From: Gnetum montanum
Taxonomy: Eukaryota > Streptophyta > Gnetopsida > Gnetales > Gnetaceae
Direction of reading: 5' to 3'
DNA: 45,318 bases
NCBI GenBank assembly: GCA_015680685.1
Contig: MNCI01002809.1
Span: 68,232-113,549 of the forward strand
Shown here: piece by piece, positions 1 through 12,246 of the stretch
How positions within the stretch are numbered: position 1 is the stretch's first letter
Layout: the number at the start of each line of letters is the position of its first letter
Notes under the pieces: model-generated
What the model was told of the DNA's origin: nothing
Seen by the model: the letters and a program-made list of their open reading frames with translations, nothing else
The model's database searches: none
Program-made: the position numbers and the translations under genes

Positions 1-226
1 CCTCTAATAGCATAGAAGATAAGCCGAAAATACCAAAAAAATCACATACCTCAGACTTGCTTAACCATACACCGTGACACTTACAAGCAAGCCTGGGAAG
101 ACAACGAACGATTAACCCCAAGTGTTTCTTGTGGCGTTAAGGCATTTAGTCTGCGGAGTTCAACCGGATCGCGCGTGTATGCTCGTATTCGTATGGTTGA
201 GTGTAGGGGTACCTCGCCACTCATCA
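1..226 (+). mobile_element. LTR fragment, GATATCG-type family, 3' end
   Basis: This stretch matches base for base, with scattered changes, the last 200 bases of the solo LTR at 40726-41553, including the terminal GGTACCTCGCCACTCATCA. It is the R/U5 end of an LTR in plus orientation and runs off the left edge. Sequence right of it (from 227) lines up with the right LTR of element A around 17461-17474, so this LTR sits inside the left LTR of element A. It could be a solo LTR or the 3' LTR of a whole element; the window does not say. Confidence 0.85.
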
Positions 227-1361
227 GATAGCTACATGTAAATTGGACATGTGTAGACAGGCTACATTCTTGATCAGATGATTATATCTTACATCGTGTA
301 TTGGCTTACGCAAGCTAGCTTATGCCCATAGAAGCAGATACAATTTGGAGTGTAAGAGCTTGACAAGCTTACAAATGGTGAGAATTTACAATAAAAATGA
401 TATTGTACAACAAGAGAAATTGACTTTGATTTGCTTGGAACTTCTTGATCCATGGATTGACTACTATAGGATGTTGATGTGAGTGATTTTGTGGTTGTTT
501 GAGGTATTTATGTTTCACAAAAGCTTCCATCATGAGTTTATTTTGTCTTGGCGTGTTGTTAGCATGTGTTTCATGTGCTCTTGGCTAGGTGTGATCAGTA
601 CTCACGCTGGACTCACGCTGTCAACATTAGCTCAGTGTGACTTGAGCATGACCTAGGCATGAGTAAGATGAAAATGATACATTTCACATCAATGTTTGAT
701 CTTTGAAGCCTATTCTTTGAGCACAAAAATTGCTTGACTATGGTTGACCCTAAGAGTGATTTGCATGTTGAAAACTGAGCTTGGGTGTGCTTTGATTTGA
801 GCCACTTTTGGTAGCTCATGCTAGGCTCACACTGCCAGTGTGAGCTGAGCATGACCTCAGTGTGAGTAACAAAATCTTTGTAATTTTTGACCTGAAGTCT
901 GGAATTCTAGAGGCAGGGACTTGAAGTAGTCATCAATGGACCTTGAGGATGACTCACACCTTCGAAGTCAGACCATTTTGACTCAGTTTTGAGGTTCTTA
1001 GAGTTGCTCACACTGGACTCACGCTGCCAGCGTGAACTGAACGTGACCTGAGTGTTCCTAAGAAAATTTGTATAATCTGGCCTAAAATATGAACTCTCGA
1101 ATGCTGAAACTTGAAGTGGAAAATAGTGGCCCTATGAAGATGACTTACACCCTCATATTGGATCATCTTTGACTTAATCTTGAAGTCATTGAGTTGCTCA
1201 TGTTGAGGGCAAGCCTGACTTGACAAGCTCGGCGTGAGCAAGCCTTGCTTGACAAGCCGGCGTGAGTTCCATGCCTTAGTCAAATTTTTGCCTACCAAAA
1301 ACTCAAAAGGCTCTGAGTTGTTTTCATTTCAAAGTGTTAGGCTGAAATTAGTGGTGTTTCA
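227..1361 (-). mobile_element. Element A 3' LTR (left copy, truncated)
   Basis: Direct repeat of 17461-18609, aligned along its whole length with point changes and small indels. It ends in GTTTCA at 1361, which on the minus strand is the LTR start TGAAAC. The left end is lost to the LTR ending at 226. It contains many copies of a GCGTGAG / GCATGAG motif and of CTTGACAAGC, as does the right copy. Confidence 0.85.
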
Positions 1362-1378
1362 TTGGTCCCTCTTTGTTG
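1362..1378 (-). other. Candidate polypurine tract of element A
   Basis: The minus strand reads AAAGAGGGACCAA directly before the LTR start TGAAAC. A purine-rich tract at this point is where plus-strand DNA synthesis is primed in LTR retrotransposons. Called from position and composition. Confidence 0.55.
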
Positions 1379-2540
1379 ATGTTTGGAGGAATCCACCCAA
1401 GAGGTGTCGACAAAGAAGTACAGAACACCATGACTAACCAAGTACTAAGCATTGTTCATTGGCCCCTATCTGGACATCATCGCACCATGTTCAAAAGTAC
1501 ATGGGATTGGGGAAATGTAGTTCAAGATGTAAGGAGATTGGTTGTAACTGAGGGGAATTAGGAGTTGTTCAAGGGTTATAATTGCTGTTGGAATTGTGGG
1601 AGAGCAATGCTCTGCCGTGAATAAGCCATATTTTTAGTCCTTGTCAGTAGCCAGTGTTTAGTAGACTCAAAACCAAGACATAAGAGGTGCGTTCTTTGGA
1701 GAAACGGGACTCTTGTAGAGTGTTTATGCGAGCGCATTGTTAATAGCCAAAGCCACGTGATGATGTGCAACATGATCATTTGAGACACGAGTGTAACTAT
1801 TTTTCCAAGACAATTGGCTTCCCACCTGAGGCTTATATGAGAAGAGCCAATGGTCTTTGGTCTATGATGTCAATGGGGTCATGAAGATCTTTTCTGTGCA
1901 TTTTGCTCTTTAATCTTTCTGTTCCTTTTGTTTGTTTGTTTTCTTTCTTTTTCATTTTTGTTTTTTATTCTTTTTTTTTTGGAAGAGCTTGCTTTTAGTG
2001 TGGTACTCATGCTCATGTGTTTGCATTTGTATCATGTACCATGTACTGTGTTTTGCATTGCAACTGCTTAGAGAAACACAGTGTGCAACCATGTATCAAG
2101 AGCTTTGGAATGAGTAGAATGTATCAAGGGGGTGTAAGTGAATAGGATAAGGGGAACATGATGGGGAATAGAAAATGTATCAGGAGTTGGAAATATACTT
2201 ATGAATGGATTGATAAACCTAGTTGCGTGCATCAGGAAGAATGTGATACCTTGTAGTCATGATGAATTACATCTGTGTGTGAACACCTTAGGTGTGTCAT
2301 CCTATAAACACAACTCTAAGAAGACAAGAAAACCACAAATGATTCGGTTAACTAAGTACTTTAAACTTGAATACAACCAAGGAGATGGAGCCACCATGTG
2401 CAATTTCAAAGCAGATAGAATCATGAATTGTATCAGCTTCATCAAGGTCCATGAGACAAATTATGTAGCAAGTCTTTGTGGAGCACGCACAGCTAATTGC
2501 AGCAACATATCTTTTCAAGTATTGCTTGATCATCAATGAT
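1379..2540. other. Non-coding 3' region of element A
   Basis: I see no coding similarity on either strand. There is a T-rich stretch at about 1925-1985. Short reading frames here are not supported. In Tat elements this interval between integrase and 3' LTR is the usual untranslated region. Confidence 0.5.
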
Positions 2541-2900
2541 GTCACCGGTTTATAGTCTTAGCGGACTCTTGCGGGTTAGTTTCACATCATAACCCTTTGG
2601 ACAGTGCCAGTTTAGCGTCGTAGCGAATGGTGCGGTGCTAGTTTATAGTCGTAGCAGACTGTAAAGAGGCAAACCAATTTATAGTCTTAATGGACTCTAT
2701 GTGCTAATTTCTTGTCATGGCGGACAAATGTGGTAGTTTAGTGTCATATCGGATGGAGCTTTGTGGTGTCAGTTTACTTTCATGATGTCAGGACACTTTA
2801 TGGTGCCAGTTTCAAGTCATAGCCCTAGGACCATTCTATGGTATCAGTTTTAGGTCGTGATGCTGGGATCGTTACGTACCTTAAGTTCATCAGACATAGT
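2541..2900. repeat. Minisatellite, about 10 diverged units of 27-38 bp
   Basis: Units begin with GTTTA or a near match, continue with something like TAGTCGTAGCGGAC, and end with a variable TGTGGTGCCA-like tail. They can be followed from 2549 through GTTTAGCGTCGTAGCG, GTTTATAGTCGTAGCAGAC, ATTTATAGTCTTAATGGAC and GTTTAGTGTCATATCGGA to about 2870. Spacing varies because the tails differ in length. The same unit family recurs at 6480-6600 and 12470-12710 in this element. Tandem repeats in the 3' untranslated region are known for Tat-type elements. Confidence 0.75.
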
Positions 2901-2928
2901 ACTGTTTCAGGTATAAGTGATTTGTGGG

Positions 2929-4060
2929 ATTAGCGAACTTTGTCCCATCCATGTGAGCAAGTTTGAATGCTCCATTATTGTATGCCTTGGTGACTAAGTA
3001 AGGCCCTTCCCAGTTGGCTAAGAATTTATTTGGGTATTCACAGATGACCTTAAGGACTAGTTCTCCTTCCTTAATCTAGTGCTTATGCAGATTGTGTTGG
3101 TGTTGTTGCCATTATTATTTCTGGTACCACTTGATCTGATCAAGCATTCACACATGTTCCTCTTCCACTGAGTCAAGGTCAGCAATGCACAATTCATTAC
3201 TTTGGCTTTCATCGAGGAGGCCTGAGAGAGCTATCCACAACAAGGGAATCTGTAACTCCAAAGGTAAAACAACTTCAGATCCGTATACAAGACTATATGG
3301 AGTTTTACCTACAGGTGTTTGATGTGCTGTTCTATATGGCCATAATGCATAGACTAATTGTTTGTGCCATTGCCTCTTGCTCTAATTTAGCATCTTTTTA
3401 AGCATCATGATGATAGTTTTTTTGTAGCCTATGCTTGACCATTGCTCTATGGGTAGAAAGATGACGAGAATGCATGTTTAATACCCAGGCTTTTACAGAA
3501 GCTTTTAGTATCTGCACTGCTGAACTGTGTTCCATTATCGATAACGATGATCATTGGAATACCAAAACAAGTCACGATGTTTTCTAGTATGAAAGTACAA
3601 ACATGCCTAGAAGTGATCTTCCTAAGGGGAATAGCTTCCATCCATTTTGTGAAGTATTCAGTTGCAGTGATAATGAAGCTAGGCCCTATGGAAGATGGTG
3701 GCGTTATCGGTCCAATGATGTCTAATTCCCATCTTTGGAATGGCCATCTGATTTGCGTTATGTGTAATTCGTTAGGCAGCACATGTATTAGGTTACCATG
3801 TTTTTGGCAAAAGTGACATGTCTTGACCTTGGGGAAGCAATTGTACTCCATGTGTGGCCAGTAGTAGCCCAAGCACCTAATCTTTGTTGCCATTGATTTG
3901 GGTGCTATGTGCCCTTCACAAAGTCCTTCGTGGACTTGTTCTACAATCGTTTGACTGTCGATGCTACTAACACACATCAAAAAAATGCCTTCATAGGACT
4001 TGCAACATAATGTGTCTCCTATTAATGCATATTGCTGAAAATGTTTTTTCATTGCATCCT
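2929..4060 (-). pseudogene. Element A integrase, broken
   Basis: Frame 4052-3447 holds the N-terminal zinc finger (His41, His48, Cys79, Cys82, numbered from the Met at 4052) and two catalytic acidic residues of the DDE core: Asp111 in WELDIIGP and Asp172 in VIDNGTQF. The catalytic Glu is expected 35 residues after Asp172, and exactly there (3429-3431) is an in-frame TAG. A stop also ends the open frame at 3447-3449. After damage between about 3090 and 3430, a C-terminal module follows, with NWEGPY near 3015-3035, the GPY/F signature of Ty3/gypsy integrases. It would have inserted the element's cDNA; it cannot now make a full enzyme. Confidence 0.9.
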
Positions 4061-4640
4061 TTTGAGGTTTGTCAAATGTTGTGGAGGTTCATCTTGTAGA
4101 AGGTACTCTTTTATGTCATCGTACCATTCTATTGCATGTGTTGTGCTAACAGATGCTATGGGCATTTCATTGAGAGTGTTGGTTATAGGTTTGGCACAAT
4201 TTGTTATAGAACTGGGCAACACATGAAATATTTCAGGTGTCATGTTTAGGGCTATTGCAGCAAGTGCATCAGCAATGGTGTTTTTGCTTCTAGGGACATG
4301 TTGTACATCCACATCTACTAATTGCTTTAGTAGAAGTTTGGTCAAATCACAATATGGTTGCAAATGGAGAGCCTTACATGCGTAAACCTCCATGACTTAA
4401 TTAATGACTAGCTATGAATCACCTCGAACTACAAGACGTGCAATTCCCGAAGTCAATGCTGCTAGAAGACTTCTAAGAAGACCTTCGTATTCCGCCACGT
4501 TATTGGTACAAGGAAAGGTTAATTGGTAGGCGAAGGGTCAGATTTCTCCAGGGGGGTGTGTTAAAATGGTTGCAGCACTTCCTCCTTGGAAAGTTGAAGC
4601 TCCATCGAAATAAAGGATTACCTCGTAGTTATCAAGTACG
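4049..4640 (-). pseudogene. Element A second RNase H (archaeal type, aRNH)
   Basis: The minus strand encodes a YFDGAS start near 4600-4620, then NNVAEYEGLL near 4475-4510 and RGDS-stop-LVIN near 4405-4430. This order (DGA, NxAEYE, GDS) is that of the extra RNase H found in Tat-lineage elements, separate from the RNase H fused to RT. The domain carries stops, for example after GDS. Its C-terminal part continues open at 4393-4049, with DALA close to 4265, towards the integrase zinc finger. The second RNase H places element A in Tat rather than Athila. Confidence 0.85.
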
Positions 4641-4734
4641 ATGTCTATACTATTGACATTCTCATTAGGGAATTCAGGGTTAATCATTGCTTGATCATGT
4701 GTTGGTGAGACGGTCAATTGTGTGACTATTGCTT

Positions 4735-5090
4735 GACCTTTTATGGAGGATTAAGCAATATAGTGTAGGTTAAACTCTACAATCATTGCTTTCCATCTAG
4801 CTATCCTACTCGACTCATAGATATTGTTAGTGATGGCTCGAAGCACATTATTCTTGCAAATGATGTAGACTTGATTACGGAAGAGATAATGCTGCCATTT
4901 CTTCAAGGAGAAGATGAGGGCAAGGCATGATCTCTCCATGTCGTTGTATCGTTATTCATAGGTGATTAGAGCATGGCTTAAGTAATAGACAGGGATCTTG
5001 ATTTCATCTTCATATTTTTGGCAAAGCATCGATGCAATGGAAGAATCAGAGGTTGCAAGGTAGATGTAGAAGGGTTTATCGCTCTGTGGG
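4735..5090 (-). pseudogene. Element A RNase H fused to RT
   Basis: Continuing from RT, the frame shows KPFYIYLATSDSSIASML, then YYLSHAL, then MERSCLALIFSLKKWQHYLF (Met at 4939), which follow the Ty3 RNase H pattern. The first catalytic Asp position reads as TSDSS. Stops interrupt it near 4750 and 4955. It would have degraded the RNA template during reverse transcription. Confidence 0.8.
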
Positions 5091-6390
5091 GGATAAACTA
5101 CCAATAATTGAGCCAACCCTTGCTTTATGTTCTCGAATGCTTCCTAGCACTATTGAGTTCATTGGAAATGCACATTCTTTCATAGTAGGTGTTGCATGGG
5201 TCTCAACTTATCCACCAACTTTGTGATAAAGCGTCTAATGAATTGTAGCCTACCTTGTAGACCATTTAGTTTGATAAGGTTTTTTGGTGGTTGCATGTTA
5301 ATTATTTCCCTAACCTTATTAAGGTCTACTCGTATTCCTATTTTAGAGACTACGAAGCTAAGCATTTTGCCCATTTTGACACCAAAGACACACTTCTTTG
5401 GATTGAGTCTAAGGTCATATTTGAGACAACGTTTAAGCACTAAGTCTAGATCTTTTGCATGTTGTTCAGTTGTTTTAGATTTAACTGCGATGTCGTCAAC
5501 AAAATCATTGAGAAAACTGAGCATGTAATCACTAAATATATGTGTCATTACTCATTGATATGTAGTGCCTGCATTTTTAAGACCAAACAGCATCATTGTA
5601 TAGCAGAATGTGCCCCAAGGTGTCATGAAGGTTGTCCTGAGTTGATGTTCTAGGTTGATTCTTATTTGATTGTATTCTAAAAATCCATCCATAAAGGATA
5701 ACAATGCATGCCCAGTAGTTGTGTCAACAAGTTGATCGATATTAGGTAGCAGGAAGTCATCCTTTATAGTGGTTGTGTTAAGATCATGGAAGTTAATGCA
5801 TATGCGTATACTACCATTCTTCTTAAGGACTATGAAAATGTTTGATACCCAGTTTGAATAGTCAACAGCTCAGATGAAACTGGCTTGGTAGAGTTTTGTA
5901 ATTTCATCATGGACTACTAACACCACTTCAGGTCTAACCTTTCATGCATTTTGCTTCACCAGTTTGACTTTTGCATCAAGAATAATGTTATGTTGGATGA
6001 TTCAAGGGTCCAACCTTGGCATGTCGGTGTATGACCACGCAAATGTTTTTATATTATCTTTCAGTACTCGAGTGATGTCACTGACAAGTTGTGAGTCCAG
6101 TAGGGTAGTTAATTTCAATGTTCTAGTTTCATCATTAGATGTAGTAATGGGGACTTCAACAAGAGGATCTTCATTGATATTATTGGCCTCTAGATCTAAA
6201 TTCTTAGCCACATTTTTAGACCAGTCTGATGTTTCCTGAGTGGAGGCTATTAAGTTAGTATAACCAGATGGATCTAGATCCAAGGATTCTAGATTGATTG
6301 TCCTTTTTACTTCCCCATGTGGTCCACTGAGAGACAATGTTAAAAATATATTCTTGATGGCCATGTGCTTACTCCTACCAATTTAAACCA
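5091..6390 (-). pseudogene. Element A reverse transcriptase, broken
   Basis: A lead-in segment (Met at 6364, ending with FAWSYTDMPRLDP near 6002) matches the region just before RT in plant Ty3/gypsy elements. RT motifs follow in order: SNWVSNIFIV, ICINFHDLN, GFLEYNQI, TPWGTFCYTMMLFGLKNA, and the catalytic FVDD at 5492-5503 inside LNDFVDDIAVKSK. After it come the thumb-like stretch with LNPKKCVFGV and LNGLQGRLQFIRRFI. Stops and at least one frame change break it, but the FVDD box survives. The frame opens right after the minisatellite remnants at 6399-6600, as expected if this is the downstream part of a pol split by an intron. Confidence 0.9.
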
Positions 6391-6398
6391 GGAGCGAG

Positions 6399-6660
6399 GT
6401 GAGTGACATTTACTTGGCGAAGGAGTTGTTAAATGTAAATGAGCATCGGGTAATTAATCTATGTACTGATGAAATTGTAGAACGTAGTGGTAGTTTAGTG
6501 TCATACTTGGACTATATGATAGTTTTAGGCCGTACCAAACCATCGATGGAAGTTTTAGGTTGTATCGAGTCGGTAATATTCATGCCATTTTTGTATTATG
6601 GATGAGTGTATGGAGTATTACTAATTTCTATGTTTTGTGCAAACAATAAACTTATGGGAT
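6399..6660. repeat. Minisatellite remnant, right border of the RT segment
   Basis: Three or four units of the same family as at 2541-2900 are visible: GGTAGTTTAGTGTCATACTT at about 6490, AGTTTTAGGCCGTACC at about 6524, AGTTTTAGGTTGTATCGAG at about 6549, and a weaker TTTTATAGTCTTATG at about 6661. They lie immediately upstream, in element sense, of the RT reading frame. Confidence 0.65.
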
Positions 6661-8565
6661 TTTATAGTCTTATGAATTTTCATATTATATGTTTCCATCA
6701 TTTTGTTTTGATTTTAACCTTTCTTACCTCCCCCCTTCCTTTTTTATTTTTGCTATCTTTAATATTTTGGCCTTATTCTACAAGAATAAAATAAAGAGGA
6801 ATACCATGTAAAAATGAAACAAAGATGATGTAAGTGATAACATAAAAACAAAATTTAACCCCGGAATATGATAAATTACTAAAAATAAATAAAAGTGAAT
6901 AAATAAAAATAAAATGAATAAACAAAATAAAAGTGAACATGGGGGTTAAAAAGGGGATTTTGAAGTATAGGGGGTGTCACTTGTGCTGGCATGAGTTCGT
7001 GGGCATTAAGAGTGTGAGCACGACAGAGAGTGCAGCGTGAGCGTTGGCATGAGTTGCAGTGTGAGTTATAGGGCAGTAATGAAGGGCAAAGGGAAACCAT
7101 GTCGAGGCAAATGGAAGAGGCAAGCGAGTTTGGCGTTTGTGGAGAAGAGTGAAGAGCTACTTCAGCGTCTCCCTCAAGTCAGGATTCTAGCATGGGATGG
7201 AACTCTACACAGGTCTTGTTTCCCTGTCCAATATTTTGTGCACAGCGTTAGTTTGTGTAGCGTGGTCTCTCATGGCTGCTATTTTTTTATGCATTTCTAG
7301 CATGATTTTTGGATTTCTCTGCTACGTTGGATTAAAGACCAAGATTGTTTGCTATGTTTTCTAGCTACGTTTTGGGGCATCAGTGTTTGTATTGCGGTTT
7401 ATGACTTGCCTTATTTTTGGATCATTATCTTTTGGGCGTGAGTTTCCAGGGCAAGCCTAGCATGAGTTCCTAGGAAATGCTCAACGTGAGTTCCCAGGGA
7501 ACGCTCAGCGTGAGTTAGCTTAGGGTTATGCTCAGCGTGAGTAACCAGAGGGAAATGTAGCATGAGTGCCTAGAGGGAAGCCTAGCATGAGTGCCTAGAG
7601 GACACTAAGCGTGAGTTCCATAGGGAATGGACTTCTCATAAGCGACATTTTTCTTTGTCAGGGGTTTCTCTTTTTGTTGTCAATTTTTTTTCTTGATTGG
7701 CTTGTATATGGGCCATGGCGATTCCAATTTTTGCCAAGTTTTAGATATCAGGAAAACCAATCAACCATGGAGAGAACTTGAAGTTTAGTGTCTGTTGTGA
7801 GGTGAACCCGTTTCTACACGTTAAAGAGAATGCAGCAATTGATTTTTTGTGATTTTTATGTCCCAAATCTTGGTAAATCTACACTGCATTTTATGCAAGA
7901 ATGAGAGGGCCACGATTTGTGTATATAATTACAAATTCTTTAGATAGCGTTAAGGCTAATCCTGTGTGTACGTTCATATAGGAAATCACACATAGAGAGA
8001 AACAAATTACGTGTAGTTCACGACAATTGTTGGTAATGTGAGCATGCTTGGCTTGTGTTAAAATGTGAAGATGAAAATTGTTTGCTGAAATGTTTATTCT
8101 TTGCTGGTGTTTATGTCTACACTGTTTATTGTTTTCTTGTTTGGATAGATGATTTAAATATGTTTCTACATTTCTATGTTTATGTAGAATCTATGAATGT
8201 TCATGGTTTTATACTTGCATGTTCATTTTATGTCACCTGCAATAAACTACTGTGTAAGAGATTTCGATGTACCCCAACGAGCGTTAAATACACCAAATAA
8301 ATATTGGTGTCCTTGTCTCATGGGGTGGAACTATATATTAAATATTATTTATGTGTTTGGTTTATGTAGTTGCATATTATTTTGAGCACTTGGACTTTTT
8401 TACTTACCTAAGATTTTGGCTATATGTAGGGGGTTGAAACCCTCCCTCCTTATGGTTGAGCTCGTTGGTGTACTTGCTTGGTTTGGCCCCTTTGGATTGG
8501 ATGTGCCTCCTTATGATATGCTTGGTTTGGCCCCTTTGGTTACATGGTCTCATTTAAGTGAGTAG
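6661..8565 (+). other. AT-rich block with GCGTGAG repeats; possible upstream part of the antisense gene
   Basis: 6661-6950 is AT-rich with no coding signal. From 6980 to 7070 and 7436 to 7640 the plus strand carries many GCGTGAG or GCATGAG motifs; the second cluster is tandem with units like AGCGTGAGTTCCCAGGGAA. A frame at 7037-7300 is open but I recognise nothing in it. A 21-bp stretch starting TGCTTGGTTTGGCCCC is present twice (about 8473 and 8519). A possible TATA stretch (ACTATATATTAAAT) is near 8329. No protein similarity recognised. Confidence 0.4.
7436..7640 (+). repeat. Minisatellite with GCGTGAG core
   Basis: About nine irregular units of 20-30 bp share a core [AG]GC[AG]TGAGT followed by a TCCCAGGGAA-like stretch. 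The core is the same motif that is dense in the element A LTR (for example 18050-18090 and 18420-18520). Confidence 0.6.
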
Positions 8566-11500
8566 ATGGCTCGTGATATTGTTAAAACAATGTTGCCCAG
8601 ATCTACACAAGACATGCTTACCTTCATTGCTGACATAGATGAGGGACCTTTTATTGTTGAGGGAGGCCCTCTCAAGGGTCCCAGGTCTACTCATCTCTTG
8701 ACTCATGAATGGGAACTGCCTAGTTGTAGCCATCATAACAGCAAAAACACACTTTTTCTAGCTTTCTGTGTTCACATGCTGTTCCAAAACCCACCTAGGA
8801 CAGTGTATAAAGTGGACAAGTATGCTCTTTTATGCTTTGCTTTAATTTTTTTGATTCTTTTAAAATTATATCATTTTTCTATGCATAAATATTCTTCTTC
8901 TATGCAAGCCTCGTTTTGATGAGCATGGGATGCGTGATGATGATAGTGGGCTTGCCTTAATGCATACAAAATTGGAGACATTCATGGCGGGCCCCACTCT
9001 TTATGTTGCGGTACTAGACCAGAAAAGAGCTACTATTGTTGACTACCCTAAGAAATTCTCAAGGGCCTTTGAATGCTGTTAAGTTCATGGTTGGTTGCAT
9101 GAGGATTGGTTCCCCAATGGGCCAATTCATCCTCAGCATGCTGATCCTGCACCTAATCTGCCTACCCCATTTACTGAAGGTAAATGATCAAACTCTAGAC
9201 TCCATTTTCTCTTTGTTGCATCATTGTCTACTATTTTTTTAACCTTTCACTCTATGTTTTTCTTACAGCGGCCATCTCCTCTGATGAAGTTACTATCATA
9301 TCAGGGCGTATTGAGGCCACTCTTCTTATGAAGTATGGAGAGATAGAATAGTTACAACAATGGTTGCAGATGAAGGCCTTTGAGTTAATCATCAGCCATC
9401 TTACCTGTGCGGGCTTGATGGACTTGTTCACTGCTCTGACTCCTAATGTTCTAGCGACTGAAATGGTTACCATTGTTGATTCTTTTAGCGATGATGCTTC
9501 TCACTTTACTATGCGGGTTTGAGGAGTCAAGGTGTCTTTCCTCTTGACTGCTGAGTTCCTTTTCGATCTCTTTGGCATGCCTATGGATGGTGCTAGGGTG
9601 GCAGTAGAGAAAGAAACTAAAGAAAGCCAAGTCATAAAGGAGCTTGAAGATTGGTTAGGCATGTCTCGGGGTCCCAAAGGTTTTGCCATGCAAGGTGATA
9701 CCCAATCAATGGAGGTGAATTTCTTGTACCCCCTCTTTCGGGCATGGACGTTCCCTAAATCTCTTTCTCAAGGAAGAAACCTTGGGATCGAGTTTACATG
9801 TATCATACATGTAGTCCTAAAGATGGGCATGTGTTAGAATTGGACACAATTTCTTGGGTCTAGCTTTCGTGGAGAGATTGTTAGATTACACTCAAACATT
9901 AATGCCAAGTCCCATTTCATGTTTGCCTTCTTCGTAGGTTATCTACATAGGTTTGCGTAGTTTTTAGTAGTTTATGGGAATAACCATTATGTATTGAGGG
10001 ATCGTTCATAGCTATCTTGACCCTGGGTCCACCACTTATTCAACACTACTAGATCTTAGGACCCACCTGAGGACATTGAAGAGTCAGTGTCCGTTACTAC
10101 TGGGGGTGCAGCTAGTCATTCCCATCATTCTCGTGACAACTTGGGATTCGAACCTCCTAGATTGCACACATCTCTTAGAGGAGCTAAATGTCTAATTTGT
10201 GAGACTGTCGAGAGATCTAAGGTGAAGGTGAAGAGAGTTGAACACCCAAGGGAGCCTACTTTAGAGGTGAGACCACCAAGAGCGAAGAGGATCCGCTTTG
10301 TATTGCCAGTGGAGGGTAAGTATTTTATTCTATTATTATATATTTTTTATTACGTTTTAGTTTATATGTTTATTAAATGTATGTATATACAATGTCATAC
10401 TAACACTAGAATTTTGGTATTATCAGAGGAAAGCCCTGAGAGGGAAAGAGAAGCCTTAGCCTCAATGGTTGAACCTGAAGTGGTCATCATAGGGCCAGAG
10501 GAAGAAGAAAAAGAGAGGGAAGAAGTGATAGAGGAACTCCCTATCTTGCAAGAGGAAGATGTAGTAAGCATCATGGGGATGAAGCTTGCTGAGGCTTTGG
10601 ATGCACTTAAGCGTTCAAGCGATGAGAGGGGTGTTTTCAATGGTTTCTTCGATGGGTCCTTGCACCTTGGCAATCCACCCCAGCTGACCAGCAAAGGGCC
10701 TTTTAATATGTTCCTTTAGCTTGATCCACATTTTATACCTGTTAACCTTTATGTGTTGTTTTTGATTATCCTGATTATCAATAGCACCAGAGGTAGATGT
10801 TGAGGTCTCTGAGGCGCATACATCTTGGATAGAGGTGTCAGGGTCACAGGCCCTGATTGAGGTGACTTCTCATGATTGTCCAACATCTACTGACTAGTTA
10901 AGGCCATGGCCTAAAATGCCTAATAAAATGGAATTTTTTCATGGGCATTGTTAAAGATGTAGTCACTCGCCTATAATAAGCTCATCCAGAACTAGGTATG
11001 TGTATGTTACGTATCATGCTAAGTGTCTAGGTTTATTGTGCTTCTTTGCATTCATTGTTAATTATAGCTAATTCATGTGTGTGGTACTTATACTTGTAGG
11101 CGTCAAGCTTCAATGGGATCCTTTTGGGGCTACTCATATTGATGCTCTCCCTAAATTTCCAATAAATATTGAACAAGTCCCTAGAAAGATTTACGATGCA
11201 GTTTCTAGTTGCGTTGTACAAAATGCTACGTCCCTCTGGACTTGTAGGCGTTCAATTGAGTACCTATAAAATGAGGTGCACTCATTGAAGGAAACATTGG
11301 CAAAGGAGAGAAGAGAAGAGGGATCTTCAATTTCATTATGATTTTGCTGTTGTTAGGCTATCTGGTGATAGTACTTGGTGCACGTCTGAGATCACCTATG
11401 CACGTTACTGGACAATTTTGAATAGCAAAGTTCAAGCGACACGGGATTTAGTTAAACAAAGGGCACAAATGGATTTACTAAATAGGAAATGTCATGATTG

Positions 11501-12050
11501 TAAATCTTTTGCTGCTAAGGTATGTAAGTGGGGTTAAGATCAAAAGGATCACATGCACTAGTACAAGAAGTGGTTAAAAGAGGAATCAGTTGAACATCGT
11601 CGGAAAGAAATGTTTATTGATGGACTAGGCTTACGTCTTGCCTATGATAGGATTGTCGAGTGCACTGAAGTGGAGGAATCTCCTGAGAGAACCATTACCA
11701 CCGCTTCCAGGGAGGCTTCGATAGGTATGTTCTCTCTTGAGCGCCCTGCCTGGACCTCGGTGGACAAGGGTAAAACCTTGGCCAATATTGACCTTGGTCT
11801 AGAGGAGGATTGGGCAAATGTACTTGAGGAGGAGATTTTGTGGCACTTGGAGGCTAATCTAAGGCCCTCTTCACCTATGAGTGTTTTATTATGGTGCTTA
11901 CTTTTGTATGGTTTTATTGTTTTTAGTGTTAGTGTTACTGTTCATCCAGGTTTTATATTTATGAGTTGTTTTGTTATGCTTACCTATTTGTTTGTTTTTT
12001 GTTTTCATTGTAGGGACATAGTAATGATGATACTGGTCCTAATGGAGTAG
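8566..12050 (+). pseudogene. Antisense, intron-bearing gene inside element A
   Basis: Coding-like exons run on the plus strand, opposite to element A. Seen exons: 8566-8817 (MARDIVKTMLP...), about 8915-9179, 9269-9835, 10087-10315, 10427-10716, and pieces at 11100-11270 and 11610-11880. Three GT-AG introns are well formed: 9180-9268, 10316-10426 (TACTAAC branch-point match 22 nt before the acceptor) and 10996-11099; each joins its exons in frame. The exon at 9269-9835 resembles the putative plant transposon protein domain (Transposase_32-like): VRG-V-F pattern, then a FLFDLFGMP-like helix. The next exon is acidic and Glu-rich (IIGPEEEEKEREE). In-frame stops, e.g. near 9350 and 9520, show decay. 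Extra antisense ORFs are known in Tat elements; location between protease and RT and splicing are notable. Function unknown. Confidence 0.65.
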
Positions 12051-12208
12051 GAGTGAATGATGTGGAGGATTTTTGGGGCCATCCCCCTCCTAGTATTGTT
12101 GTGTGAGCTAACTGTTAGGCCAGCTTTAGCTACCAAACTGTTTAATGGAAATGTACCAGCTTTAATCGTGGCACAATGTTTTGGCATTCTATTGCCATGT
12201 CGATGTTC

Positions 12209-12212
<4 letters not shown>

Positions 12213-12241
<29 letters not shown>
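12213..12241. repeat. (TA)n microsatellite
   Basis: An uninterrupted run of about 14 AT dinucleotides just downstream of the last recognisable exon of the antisense gene. Confidence 0.95.

Positions 12242-12246
<5 letters not shown>

Noticed and set aside
237-1361. Element A LTR as a 1.13-kb repeat beginning at 237 and 17475
   Set aside because: The TATA box at 17367, TG at 16862 and PBS candidate next to it show that the right LTR is longer; the left copy is cut by another LTR.
613-2117. Several short open frames in and near the left LTR
   Set aside because: They lie in LTR or T-rich non-coding sequence and match nothing; the equivalent right LTR does not keep them.
9000-12000. Host plant gene fragment unrelated to transposons
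   Set aside because: Position in the pol split of a Tat-like element, shared minisatellites at both borders and similarity to a transposon-associated domain favour an element passenger, though capture of a host gene cannot be excluded.
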